Assembly: GCF_004362515.1 (NCBI RefSeq)
Contig: NZ_SNXU01000001.1
Coordinates: forward strand, 806,001-870,000
DNA: 64,000 nucleotides
Reading direction: 5' to 3'
From: Actinokineospora alba
Lineage (GTDB): Bacteria; Actinomycetota; Actinomycetes; Mycobacteriales; Pseudonocardiaceae
In this document: positions 1-8,085 of the stretch, one piece after another
How positions within the stretch are numbered: the first letter of the stretch is position 1
Layout: each line of letters begins with the position of its first letter
The notes under the pieces: generated by a model
The model's database searches: none
Seen by the model: only the letters and a program-made list of their open reading frames with translations
Told to the model about the DNA's origin: nothing
Position numbers and translations under genes: made by a program

Positions 1-95
1 AGTCTATCGGCGATGCCTGACATTCGGGTCGAAGTGGATCATGCCTGTGGACAACCCCTCCCGCATCCGGCTTCGCGGTGCGGCTCCCGCAGACC

Positions 96-611
96 TCAGC
101 CCATGCTCTTCTGACCGTCGAGGGCCTCCCGAATGATGTCCGCGTGCCCGGCGTGCTGCGACGTCTCCGCGATGATGTGCAACAACACCCGCCGCGCCGA
201 CCACTTGGCACCCGGCTCGAACCACGGGGCCTCCGGCAGCGGGTGGGCGGCATCAAGGTCGGGCAGTGAGGCGACGAGTTCGTCGGTCTTGCGGGCGACC
301 TCCTGGTACCGGGCCACCTGACCATCGAGGGTCTCCCCCTCCACCAACCGGTGTCCGTTCGCCCAGTCCTCGCCCCCACCGGCCATCGCGATCGGCCCGT
401 CGACGATGAACCGCGCCCAGCTCTCCTCGACGTCGGCGACGTGCTTGATCAGCCCACCGAGCGTCAGCTCACTGACCGTGGTGCGCTGCTTGGCCTGCTC
501 CTCGGTGAGGTTCTGCACGGTGAAGAGCAGGAAACCCCGGTGCTTGGCCAGGGTCTGCAGCAGGTCCGCGCGCTCGCCGGTGAGGATGGGGGTGATCTGA
601 GCGGTGGTCAT
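96..611 (-). CDS. DinB/DUF664 family protein (mycothiol-dependent transferase-like)
   Basis: A 171-residue protein of the DinB/DUF664 four-helix family; several actinobacterial members are thiol (mycothiol) S-transferases. The start is the ATG giving MTTAQITPIL, because GAGAGG lies just upstream; an in-frame ATG 32 codons further out lacks family similarity. The family's metal-ligand pattern is visible: a His in LIKHVADVEESW and clustered histidines in a C-terminal HIIAETSQHAGHADIIRE stretch, followed by the typical DG ending. The enzymatic substrate cannot be told from sequence. The gene stands alone and points away from the acyl-CoA dehydrogenase downstream. The family is clear; function as a metal-dependent transferase is inferred. 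Confidence 0.85.
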   Translation of the reverse strand: MTTAQITPILTGERADLLQTLAKHRGFLLFTVQNLTEEQAKQRTTVSELTLGGLIKHVADVEESWARFIVDGPIAMAGGGEDWANGHRLVEGETLDGQVARYQEVARKTDELVASLPDLDAAHPLPEAPWFEPGAKWSARRVLLHIIAETSQHAGHADIIREALDGQKSMG

Positions 612-764
612 CTCGTTGCCTCTCTTCGTTTGCCTGTTACTGGAAACGATAGGAGGTCTTCCGGACAGCTTCGGTCCTAAAGAGCAGGAGAATCCGGAAA
701 TAGTCACTACCTGGAAGGCGACCCCCTAGCCCCTGAGAGCCGCGCCGTCCTGGCTTGGATATGC

Positions 765-801
765 GTCAGCCCCGGCCCGAAGATCCTGGGCCGGGGCTGA
801 C
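765..801 (-). terminator. Stem-loop terminator after fadE25
   Basis: Two perfect 14-bp arms (GTCAGCCCCGGCCC and its complement) enclose a 9-nt loop, 15 bases beyond the stop codon of the minus-strand acyl-CoA dehydrogenase. There is no U-tract, as is usual for high-GC actinobacterial terminators. Confidence 0.75.
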
Positions 802-815
802 GAAGTTTGCTTCTC

Positions 816-1976
816 TTAGCCCTTGAGCAGCTGTCGAGCCATCACCATGCGCTGGATCTGGTTGGTGCCCTCATAGATCTGCGTGATCTTCGCGTCGCGC
901 ATCATGCGTTCGACCGGGAAGTCGCGGGTGTAGCCCGCGCCGCCGAACAGCTGGACCGCGTCCGTCGTGACCGACATGGCGGTGTCCGAGGCGAAAGTCT
1001 TCGCGGCGCTCGAGGCGAAAGACGCGTCCGGCTCGCCGCGTTCGACCTTGGCCGCGGCGGCGTAGACCAGGTGACGGGAGGCCTCGATCTTCATGGCCAT
1101 GTCGGCGATCATGAACTGGACGCCCTGGAATTCGGCGATGGCCTTGCCGAACTGCTTGCGGTCACGCACGTAGGCGATCGACGCGTCCAGTGCGCCCTGG
1201 GCGATGCCGAGAGCCTGGGCGCCGATGGAGTGCCGCGTGTGGTCCAGGGTCTTGAACGCCAGCTTGAGGCCCTGACCCGGGTCGCCGATGATGCGGTTCT
1301 CCGGGATCGTGCAGTCCTCGAAGTAGATCTCGCGGGTGGGCGAGCCCTTGATGCCGAGCTTGCGCTCCTTCGGCCCCACGACGAAGCCCGGGTCGTCCTT
1401 GTGGACCATGAACGCGGAGATGCCGTTGGCCGGACGGTCGGCGTTCGGGTCGGTCACGGCCATGACCGTGTACCAGCTGGACTCGCCCGCGTTGGTGATC
1501 CAGCACTTCGTGCCGTTGAGGACCCAGTGGTCGCCGTCGAGCCTGCCGCGGGTGCGCATCGACGCGGTGTCCGAGCCCGCCTCGCGCTCCGAGAGGGCGT
1601 AGGAGGCCATCTCACCGGCGGCGATCGACGGGAGAACGATCTTCTTGAGCTCCTCGGACCCACCGAGGATCAGGTTCATCGTGCCCAGCTTGTTGACCGC
1701 GGGAATCAGCGACGAGGACGCGCACACGCGGGCGACTTCCTCGATGACGATGTTCGTCGCGACCGAGTCCGCGCCCTGGCCGTCGTAGGCCTCGGGGATG
1801 TGCGGGGCGGCGAAGCCCGCCTTGGTCAGCGCCTTCTGCGCCTCGATCGGGTACCGCTCGTTCTCGTCGACCTCGGCCGCGTGCGGCGCGATCTCCTTCT
1901 CCGCCAGGTCGCGCACAGCTTCGCGCAGCGCGTTGTGCTCGTCGCCGAGCTGGTAGAGACCGAAGCCCGCGTCCAC
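816..1976 (-). CDS. fadE25: Acyl-CoA dehydrogenase, FadE25-like
   Basis: A 386-residue FAD-dependent acyl-CoA dehydrogenase, catalysing the first alpha,beta-dehydrogenation step of acyl-CoA breakdown in the cytoplasm. It has the full-length three-domain family layout. Visible motifs are YALSEREAGSDTASM in the middle beta domain and the C-terminal IYEGTNQIQRMVMARQLL, whose Glu is the usual catalytic base. The start is GTG, with GGAGG six bases upstream. The gene order with purE, purK, birA and accD5 matches my recollection of the M. tuberculosis fadE25 locus, which supports the symbol. Chain-length preference is not visible. It is divergent from another acyl-CoA dehydrogenase gene with a palindromic operator between them. 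Confidence 0.93.
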   Translation of the reverse strand: MDAGFGLYQLGDEHNALREAVRDLAEKEIAPHAAEVDENERYPIEAQKALTKAGFAAPHIPEAYDGQGADSVATNIVIEEVARVCASSSLIPAVNKLGTMNLILGGSEELKKIVLPSIAAGEMASYALSEREAGSDTASMRTRGRLDGDHWVLNGTKCWITNAGESSWYTVMAVTDPNADRPANGISAFMVHKDDPGFVVGPKERKLGIKGSPTREIYFEDCTIPENRIIGDPGQGLKLAFKTLDHTRHSIGAQALGIAQGALDASIAYVRDRKQFGKAIAEFQGVQFMIADMAMKIEASRHLVYAAAAKVERGEPDASFASSAAKTFASDTAMSVTTDAVQLFGGAGYTRDFPVERMMRDAKITQIYEGTNQIQRMVMARQLLKG

Positions 1977-2067
1977 GTCTTACCTCCAGGAAATGGTTGA
2001 GTCCACGAACGATGTTAGTACGCGTTTACTTGGATGTCCTTGTGTCTTGCCGCACCGCTTCCCAACA

Positions 2068-2087
2068 AAGTTACCACCGGGTAACTT
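2068..2087. promoter_or_regulatory. Perfect 8-4-8 operator overlapping the -10 region
   Basis: Arms AAGTTACC and GGTAACTT flank the spacer ACCG. The right arm contains TAACTT, which lies seven bases before the ATG at 2095 and would be the -10 of a leaderless promoter. A dimeric regulator binding here would block the acyl-CoA dehydrogenase promoter. The size and symmetry suit TetR-type repressors of fatty-acid genes; the regulator is not identified. Confidence 0.7.
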
Positions 2088-2094
2088 GACCCCT

Positions 2095-3813
2095 ATGACA
2101 AGTCTGCTGTTCAACCCCTCGGACTATGACCCGCGACACTTCGACGCGGAGACCCGCAGGCTGCTGCGCGCGACTATCGACTGGTTCGAGCAGCGCGGCA
2201 AGCGGACGCTCGTCGAGAAGTTCCACGCGAAGGAGTTCCACGCGGACTTCCTGGAGTTCGCCGCCAAGGAGAACCTCTTCGCGACCCTGCTGACCCCGGC
2301 GGCCGACGCCAAAGGCGACCCGGACAAGCGCTGGGACACCGCCCGGGTGGCGGCGCTGTCGGAGATCCTCGGCTTCTACGGGCTGTCCTACTGGTACCCG
2401 TGGCAGGTGACCATCCTCGGCCTCGGCCCGGTCTGGCAGAGCGCGAACCCGGCCGCCCGCGAGCGCGCCGCGAAGCTGCTCGCCGACGGCGGGGTGTGCG
2501 CGTTCGGTCTGTCCGAGAAGGACCACGGCGCCGACATCTACGCCACCGACATGGTCCTCACCCCGGACGGCCAGGGCGGCTACCGCGCCACCGGCGGCAA
2601 GTACTACATCGGCAACGGGAACGTCGCGGGCGTCGTCTCGGTGTTCGGCCGGATCGACGGTGTCGACGGGCCTGACGGGTACGTCTTCTTCGTCGCCGAC
2701 AGCAGGCACGAGAACTACCACCTGGTGAAGAACGTCGTGCCGTCGCAGATCTTCGTCTCCGAGTTCCGTCTAGAGGACTACCCGGTGACCGCCGACGACA
2801 TCCTGCACACCGGCCCGGCCGCGTTCGACGCCGCGCTGAACACGGTCAACGTCGGCAAGTTCAACCTGTGCTTCGGCGGCATCGGCATCGCCGAGCACGC
2901 CTTCTACGAGGCCATCACACACGCGCACAACCGGATCCTCTACGGCAACCCGGTGACCGACTTCCCGCACGTCAGGGCCCAGTTCGTCGACGCGTACGCG
3001 CGCCTGGTCGCCTCGAAGCTCTTCTGCGACCGCGCGGTCGACTACTTCCGCTCGGCGAACCCGGACGACCGCCGCTACCTGCTGTTCAACCCGGTCACGA
3101 AGATGAAGGCGACGACCGAGGCGGAGAAGATCATCGCGCTGCTGACCGAGGTGGTCGCGGCGAAGAGCTTCGAGGCCGACACGTATCTGACGGTCGCCGC
3201 GACCGACATCCGCGGTCTGCCGAAGCTCGAGGGCACCGTCGCGGTGAACCTGGCGCTGATCTTGAAGTTCATGCCGAACTACCTGTTCGCGCCCACCGAG
3301 TACCCGCCGGTCCCGACCCGCCACGACGCCGCGGACGACGAGTTCCTGTTCCGCCAGGGGCCGGCCCGCGGCCTGGGCAAGGTCCAGTTCCACGACTGGC
3401 GCGAGGCGTACCGCACGTTCGTGCACGTGCCCAACGTCGAGCGGTTCGCCCTGCAGGCCGAGGGCCTCGCCGAGCTGCTGATGACCGCGCCGCCGTCGGC
3501 CGAGCAGCAGCAGGACCTGGACTTCCTGCTGACCCTGGGCGAGCTGTTCACGCTGGTCGTCTACGGGCAGCTGATCCTGGAGCAGGCCGAGCTGACCGGG
3601 GTTGACCCGCTGGTGCTCGACCAGATCTTCGACACCTTCGTGCGCGACTTCTCCGGCTACGCGGTCGCCCTGCACGGCAAGCCGTCGACGACGCTGCCGC
3701 AGCAGCAGTGGGCGGTCGGCCAGATCCGCAAGCCGGTCGTCGACGCGGAGCGCTTCGCGCACGTGTGGTCGCAGGTGGAGAACCTGTCCGGCGCCTACGA
3801 GATGCGGCCGTAG
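2095..3813 (+). CDS. Acyl-CoA dehydrogenase, large (572 residues)
   Basis: This resembles an acyl-CoA dehydrogenase/oxidase-type flavoprotein but is longer (572 residues) than the roughly 380-residue family core, with an extended C-terminal helical region. The central section has the expected beta-domain features (CAFGLSEKDHGADIYATD, then GGKYYIGNGNVAGVVSVFG). The start ATG (MTSLLFNPSDYDP) is chosen because a -10-like TAACTT sits seven bases upstream, implying a leaderless transcript; an in-frame GTG at 1993 would cross the operator. It is probably regulated by the repressor that binds 2068-2087. The substrate is unknown; long-chain acyl-CoA is a reasonable guess from the size class. The family is confident; exact subfamily is not. 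Confidence 0.87.
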   Translation: MTSLLFNPSDYDPRHFDAETRRLLRATIDWFEQRGKRTLVEKFHAKEFHADFLEFAAKENLFATLLTPAADAKGDPDKRWDTARVAALSEILGFYGLSYWYPWQVTILGLGPVWQSANPAARERAAKLLADGGVCAFGLSEKDHGADIYATDMVLTPDGQGGYRATGGKYYIGNGNVAGVVSVFGRIDGVDGPDGYVFFVADSRHENYHLVKNVVPSQIFVSEFRLEDYPVTADDILHTGPAAFDAALNTVNVGKFNLCFGGIGIAEHAFYEAITHAHNRILYGNPVTDFPHVRAQFVDAYARLVASKLFCDRAVDYFRSANPDDRRYLLFNPVTKMKATTEAEKIIALLTEVVAAKSFEADTYLTVAATDIRGLPKLEGTVAVNLALILKFMPNYLFAPTEYPPVPTRHDAADDEFLFRQGPARGLGKVQFHDWREAYRTFVHVPNVERFALQAEGLAELLMTAPPSAEQQQDLDFLLTLGELFTLVVYGQLILEQAELTGVDPLVLDQIFDTFVRDFSGYAVALHGKPSTTLPQQQWAVGQIRKPVVDAERFAHVWSQVENLSGAYEMRP

Positions 3814-3826
3814 CGGACGTGCCGAC

Positions 3827-3860
3827 GCGGCCTTGCACACCCCCAGGCGCGCAAGGCCGC
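3827..3860 (+). terminator. Stem-loop after the large acyl-CoA dehydrogenase
   Basis: Ten-bp complementary arms (GCGGCCTTGC and GCAAGGCCGC) surround a 14-nt loop, beginning 14 bases after the TAG stop. Further weaker inverted repeats follow up to about 3980. Confidence 0.55.
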
Positions 3861-3954
3861 GGTGGCCCCGTCGATCAGCCTCGCTGACGTCGACGGTGGA
3901 TTGAGGCGGTGACATGGCGTGCCCTCCGGGCACGCGACTCGGGCGCTTTTGTGG

Positions 3955-4368
3955 TCACCGCGCCCGAGTGTGGGCGAAGGTGCCTTCACCGATACGGCCA
4001 AGTACTGCGGGCTTGGCGCCGCGGACGGTGAACTTGATCGAAGTGCGGCCGGTCTCCCGCTTCGTCGCGCTGTCCACGCAGCGAAGGTCCACTGTGTACT
4101 GGCCGGGCGGCACGTCGCGAACCGTGCCCGCGTACTTGATGAAGATGTGTTCGTCGCTGTGGCCGACGATCTGGTCCTTGACGATGTCCATTGCGGACGA
4201 GGTCAGGTAGGTGCCGCCGTCACACCCCGTGCGGAGGGTGATCTTGGATCCGGGCTTGCCCGTGGCGGTGTCCACCGACAGCGTCGGCTCGGACTGCGCG
4301 ACGGCGGTCAGCGGGGTGAGCGTGATGGCGGCGCAGGCGAGCAGGACCGAGATGGCGGTGCGGAACAT
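3955..4368 (-). CDS. Small secreted protein of unknown function
   Basis: I do not recognise a family. The 137-residue product begins with a classical Sec signal peptide (MFRTAISVLLACAAITLTP, probable cleavage after AVA). The mature part is Ig-like in character: alternating hydrophobic strands, two cysteines (TGCDGG and LRCVD) that could pair, and a phrase typical of extracellular beta-sandwiches (GKPGSKITLRTGCDGG, PPGQYTVDLRC). A GGAAG ribosome-binding site precedes the ATG. It lies between the acyl-CoA dehydrogenase and purE, converging with the former. A role outside the cell is likely; nothing more can be said. Confidence 0.75.
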   Translation of the reverse strand: MFRTAISVLLACAAITLTPLTAVAQSEPTLSVDTATGKPGSKITLRTGCDGGTYLTSSAMDIVKDQIVGHSDEHIFIKYAGTVRDVPPGQYTVDLRCVDSATKRETGRTSIKFTVRGAKPAVLGRIGEGTFAHTRAR

Positions 4369-4478
4369 GGCTGTCTTCCAATCGAGGTGTGTGTGCGGAC
4401 CGCCGATTCGGCGTCTTGGTGATTCGCCAAGGTCACGCTCACACCGGTTTCCCGGTTGCCCTCGATTTCACAAGTTGC

Positions 4479-4508
4479 TCCGTGCGGGGGCTTTCGCCGC
4501 CGCACGGA
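4479..4508 (-). terminator. Stem-loop after purE
   Basis: Nine-bp arms (TCCGTGCGG / CCGCACGGA) with a 12-nt loop lie about 35 bases beyond the purE stop on the minus strand. Confidence 0.6.
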
Positions 4509-4542
4509 CAACCTCCGCGCCACCCGCGCGTCTTAGGACCTC

Positions 4543-5046
4543 TTAGAGCGACGCGCGCAGGGCGGCGTCCTTCTCGAGCACCAGCTTCTCCAGGTCCGAC
4601 TGGAACGTCGCGATCCGCTGCTGCAGCGCCGGGTCGGCCGCCGCGAGGATGCGCACGGCCAGCAGGCCCGCGTTGCGCGCGCCCGCGACCGACATCGTCG
4701 CCACCGGGATGCCCGCGGGCATCTGCACGATGGAGAGCAGCGAGTCCATCCCGTCGAGGTACTTCAGCGGCACCGGCACGCCGATGACCGGCAGGACCGT
4801 CGCGGAGGCGACCATGCCCGGCAGGTGGGCCGCGCCGCCCGCGCCGGCGATGATGGTGCGCAGGCCGCGCTCGGCGGCGGAGTTGGCGTAGTCGAGCATG
4901 CGCTGCGGGGTGCGGTGCGCGGAGATCACGCTGACCTCATAGGGCACGTCGAACTCGGCGAGCGCCTCGGCGGCGAGCTTCATCACCGGCCAGTCCGAGT
5001 CGCTGCCCATGATGACGCCGACCAAGGGGGTGGAAGACACATTCAC
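4543..5046 (-). CDS. purE: N5-carboxyaminoimidazole ribonucleotide mutase
   Basis: A 167-residue cytoplasmic enzyme of purine synthesis that converts N5-CAIR into CAIR. It has the class I PurE signatures: GVIMGSDSDWPVMK near the N-terminus, SAHRTPQRMLDYA with the conserved His, and GAGGAAHLPGMVA. The length is normal for the family. The GTG start (MNVSSTP) lies two bases after the purK stop, so the genes are translationally coupled, and the product acts directly on the PurK product. The order purK-purE behind a membrane glycosyltransferase gene is an operon on the minus strand ending in a stem-loop. Confidence 0.96.
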   Translation of the reverse strand: MNVSSTPLVGVIMGSDSDWPVMKLAAEALAEFDVPYEVSVISAHRTPQRMLDYANSAAERGLRTIIAGAGGAAHLPGMVASATVLPVIGVPVPLKYLDGMDSLLSIVQMPAGIPVATMSVAGARNAGLLAVRILAAADPALQQRIATFQSDLEKLVLEKDAALRASL

Positions 5047-5048
5047 TC

Positions 5049-6221
5049 CTAGTGGATCTCGTACCCGTCAAGCCATTCGCCGTGCGAGAGCCAGTGGGCA
5101 GCCAGGTTCGCGCGCGTGCGCACGTCCGCCATGGACTCGCCGAGCATGGTCACGTGGCCGATCTTGCGACCCGGACGCTCCTGCTTGCCGTAGTAGTGCA
5201 CGTGGGCGTCGCGGTATCGCGCGAAGAGGTGGTGCAGGCGTTCATCGGCGCCCATGGCCGGGGCCTCCGGCGCACCGAGGACGTTGACCATGACGACGGC
5301 GGGCGCGAGGGGGTCGGTGTCGCCAAGGGGGTAGTCGAGGACGGCGCGCAGGTGCTGCTCGAACTGCGAGGTCCGGGCGCCCTCGATGGTCCAGTGGCCC
5401 GAGTTGTGCGGGCGCATCGCGAGCTCGTTGACGACGATGCCCGCTTCGGTCTCGAACAGCTCGACCGCCAGCACGCCGACCACGTCGAGCTCGGTGGCGA
5501 CCCGCAGCGCGAGGTCCTGCGCGGCGATCGCGTCGGCCTCGGCCAGTTCGGGGGCGGGGGCGAGCACCTCGACGCAGATGCCGTCGACCTGGACGGTCTC
5601 GACCAGCGGCCAGCAGGCGCCTTGGCCGAACGGCGAGCGGGCGACCAGCGCGGCCAACTCGCGGCGCAGCACGACCCGCTCCTCGACCAGCAGCGGCGTG
5701 CCCGCGGCGAGCAGGTCGGGGACCAGCGCGGCGGCGTCGGCGTCGGAGTCGAGCATCCACACGCCGCGGCCGTCGTAGCCGCCGCGGGCGGCCTTGAGGA
5801 CGCAGGGGGTGCCGAACTTGACCACGTCCTCGACCGAGGTGACCTCGGCGAACGCGGGGATCGGCAGGCCCAGCTCGGCGAGCTTGTGCCGCATGACGAG
5901 CTTGTCCTGCGCGTGCACGAGCGCGTCCGGGCCGGGTCGCACGGTGACGCCGTCGGCGATCAGCGCGCGCAGGTGCTCGGTGGGCACGTGCTCGTGGTCG
6001 AAGGTGAGCACGTCACAGCCCTGGGCGAAGGACCGCAGGGCGTCGAGGTCGGTGTGGTGGCCCAGCGTGACGTTGGGGGACACCAGGGGCGCGGGCTCGT
6101 CCGCGGAGACCGCGAGGACGTGCAGCGACTGGCCGAGCGCTACGGCCGCCTGATGGGTCATGCGGGCCAGCTGTCCGCCGCCCACCATCCCGACAACGGG
6201 GAAACCGGTACGTGAGTCCAC
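5049..6221 (-). CDS. purK: 5-(carboxyamino)imidazole ribonucleotide synthase
   Basis: About 390 residues; an ATP-grasp enzyme that carboxylates AIR with bicarbonate and ATP to N5-CAIR, the PurE substrate. The N-terminal nucleotide-binding motif GMVGGGQLARM, the ATP-grasp segment CVLKAARGGYDGRGVW and the C-terminal MRPHNSGHWTIEGA are diagnostic. The reading frame stays open far upstream (to 7109), but the conserved protein begins only at VDSRTGFPVVG, so the GTG at 6221, 12 bases past the stop of the upstream gene, is chosen; ribosome-binding signal is weak, consistent with coupling. A start a few codons either way is possible. Confidence 0.93.
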   Translation of the reverse strand: MDSRTGFPVVGMVGGGQLARMTHQAAVALGQSLHVLAVSADEPAPLVSPNVTLGHHTDLDALRSFAQGCDVLTFDHEHVPTEHLRALIADGVTVRPGPDALVHAQDKLVMRHKLAELGLPIPAFAEVTSVEDVVKFGTPCVLKAARGGYDGRGVWMLDSDADAAALVPDLLAAGTPLLVEERVVLRRELAALVARSPFGQGACWPLVETVQVDGICVEVLAPAPELAEADAIAAQDLALRVATELDVVGVLAVELFETEAGIVVNELAMRPHNSGHWTIEGARTSQFEQHLRAVLDYPLGDTDPLAPAVVMVNVLGAPEAPAMGADERLHHLFARYRDAHVHYYGKQERPGRKIGHVTMLGESMADVRTRANLAAHWLSHGEWLDGYEIH

Positions 6222-6232
6222 GACCGAGAACC

Positions 6233-7432
6233 CTAATGCCGAACTTGTCTGATCAGCACAATCGCCCCCGCCACGAGCGGGACCAGCAGGTAGGCGCTGC
6301 CGACGACGTACTCCAGCGGGGTCCAGTCGAACTCGACCGCCTTGCCGTTGCGCATGGCGAGCAGCACGCAGCTGGCGAAGACCAGCACGACCGAGCCGAC
6401 CCCCGCCGCCTCCCGCCAGGTGGGGGCGCGGTCGGGCAGTCGCGACAGCAGGAACACGACGAGCGGCACGACCCACACCCAGTGGTGCGACCACGAGACC
6501 GGGCTCACGAGCAGCCCGAGGAACGCGGTCACCAGCAGCGCGGGCAGCGCCCGGTTCTGCGAGTGCAGCCTGCGGACCCACACCAGGCAGGGGATGGCCA
6601 GCAGCGCGCCGATCGGCAGCGCCACCCGCAGCGTCCAGTCGGCGTTGTCGGTCAGCCGCAGCAGCAGACCGTTGACCGACTGGTTGCCCGCCCAGTAGAT
6701 CGGCCCGATCCGCTGCGGGTCGCGCACGGCGTGGCCCCAGAACTGGAAGACGTCGTGCGGGACGAGGACGAACATCAAGCCCTGCAACACGAAGAAGGTC
6801 ACGACCGCGCGGACGGCGTCGGCTTTGCGGCCGATCGCGATCAGGTGCGGCACGAAGATCAGCGGGGTCAGCTTGATCGCCGCCGCGACCCCGATCAGGA
6901 TTCCGCCGAACCGGGTGCTCTTGGCGCCCACGAGCAGGACGTCGACCACGACGAGCGCCATCAGGACGAGGTTGATCTGGCCGAGGAACACCGTGCGCCA
7001 CACGGGTTCGATGCCCAGCAGCACGATCCCGAGCACGGCGGTGGTCCGGGCCGGGTCCATCCACTGTGGACGGTTGGGCAGCGCTTCGACGGAGAGTTTG
7101 ATCACCCACGCCATCCCCATGATCGACACCGCGCCCAGCAGCCCCCAGGCGACCTGGGTGGGCACCAGCGCGAGCGGCACGAACATCAGCGTCGCGGTCG
7201 GCGGGTAGGTGAACGGCAACCGCGCCCAGGAGGGCTCGTCGCTGAGGAAGGGCAGGTCATAGAGCGCTTCGCCGTGCAACAGGGCGACGGCCCCGGACCG
7301 GTAGACCGCGTTGTCGACGCCGAGATGCCAGCCGAGCAGCCACCCGACGACGCCGGCGACCACACACACGATGGGGAAGATCGACACCGCTGCGGCTGAT
7401 CGCGGCCGGACATCCAAGGCAGAGGCGGTCAC
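6233..7432 (-). CDS. Polytopic membrane mannosyltransferase-like protein (GT87/DUF2029)
   Basis: About 400 residues with ten or so hydrophobic segments, beginning with AAAVSIFPIVCVVAGVVG. It has the pattern of actinobacterial polyprenol-phosphate-mannose-dependent alpha-(1,2)-mannosyltransferases (GT87): an early acidic loop (HLGVDNAVYRSGAVALLHG), a luminal RLPFTYPPTATL segment and a NQSVNGLLLR motif. It would add mannose to lipoglycans on the outer face of the membrane. The start is uncertain: the GTG giving VTASALDV (7432) is favoured because it is close to the first membrane helix; an ATG at 7477 is the alternative. The frame continues open upstream only because it reads through the 21-nt repeats. 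Confidence 0.82.
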   Translation of the reverse strand: MTASALDVRPRSAAAVSIFPIVCVVAGVVGWLLGWHLGVDNAVYRSGAVALLHGEALYDLPFLSDEPSWARLPFTYPPTATLMFVPLALVPTQVAWGLLGAVSIMGMAWVIKLSVEALPNRPQWMDPARTTAVLGIVLLGIEPVWRTVFLGQINLVLMALVVVDVLLVGAKSTRFGGILIGVAAAIKLTPLIFVPHLIAIGRKADAVRAVVTFFVLQGLMFVLVPHDVFQFWGHAVRDPQRIGPIYWAGNQSVNGLLLRLTDNADWTLRVALPIGALLAIPCLVWVRRLHSQNRALPALLVTAFLGLLVSPVSWSHHWVWVVPLVVFLLSRLPDRAPTWREAAGVGSVVLVFASCVLLAMRNGKAVEFDWTPLEYVVGSAYLLVPLVAGAIVLIRQVRH

Positions 7433-7529
7433 GGGCGAGAGCAAATCATGGAGCCGATCAAGCCCCGCACACCGCATGGACCAGTGGTCGTCCCGGTCAC
7501 ACCACCCAACCCCATCCACCATCCCCCGC

Positions 7530-7810
7530 GAGCCGCCCCTCCCAGCAAGCGAACGGCCCCTCCCCGCAAGTGAGTGCCCCTCCGGCCAAGCGAGCCACCC
7601 TCCCCGGCAAGCGAGTGCCCCCTCCCGGCAAGTGAGTGCCCCCTCCGGGCAAGCGAGTCGCCCTCCCGGGCAAGTGAGTGCCCCCTCCGGGCAAGTGAGT
7701 GCCCCCTCCGGGCAAGTGAGTGCCCCCTCCGGGCAAGTGAGTGCCCCCTCCGGGCAAGTGAGTGCCCCCTCCGGGCAAGTGAGTGCCCCCTCCGGGCAAG
7801 TGAGTTCGAC
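7530..7810 (+). repeat. Thirteen-unit tandem array of 21-nt modules
   Basis: Thirteen consecutive units, all 21 nt except one of 20, run from 7530 to 7801 and are capped by GAGTTCGAC. Each unit starts GAGT (older units GAGC or GAAC) and ends GGCAAGT or GCAAGC, with a C-rich centre (CCCCCTCCG). Units 8-13 (7676-7801) are identical, while the first seven differ by several bases, so the array has recently expanded at its right end. Because 21 is a multiple of three, all frames on both strands remain open, producing long false reading frames. No spacers of unique sequence exist, so this is not CRISPR. It lies upstream of the mannosyltransferase gene. Confidence 0.97.
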
Positions 7811-7986
7811 AGTCGCGGCGGGAGCCTCCATCCACGCGACACCAGGCCGCGTCCGCGCACCGCCGCGCCCCCGCACCGGAGTGCGGTGCGCGCGTCCAAT
7901 GCCGGTGACGAAGGCCGCGCGATAGGGCAGCACCGCCCGCCCGAGCCCCGATGCATCGAGTCAGAACCGTGCGGCCCGCCGCGAAT

Positions 7987-8083
7987 GTCGAACTCACTTG
8001 CCCGGAGGGGCCACTCGCTTGCCCGGAGGGGCCACTCGCTTGCCCGGAGGGGCGACTCGTTTGCTGGGAGGGGCGACTCGCGG
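7987..8083 (-). repeat. Four-unit array of the same 21-nt module, opposite orientation, abutting a stop codon
   Basis: Four 21-nt units (7997-8080) of the same family lie in inverted orientation to the array at 7530-7810, separated from it by about 175 bp of unique sequence. Read on the minus strand, the array starts with CCCCGCGAGTCGCCCC directly after the TGA stop of the gene at 8086 and ends in GAGTTCGACATTCGC. The inverted pair could form a large cruciform. Confidence 0.96.
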
Positions 8084-8085
8084 GG

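Noticed and set aside
1..95. Possible 3' end of a gene at the left edge
   Set aside because: No frame in these bases shows recognisable sequence; nothing can be supported.
4919..5052. Riboswitch or regulatory RNA upstream of purE
   Set aside because: purE is two bases behind purK and within an operon; no leader region exists.
6222..7109. Extended N-terminus of PurK
   Set aside because: The open frame lies wholly antisense-free but overlaps the mannosyltransferase gene in another frame and has Arg/Gly/Pro-rich, non-conserved sequence.
7530..8083. CRISPR array
   Set aside because: Units follow one another without unique spacers and there are no cas genes.
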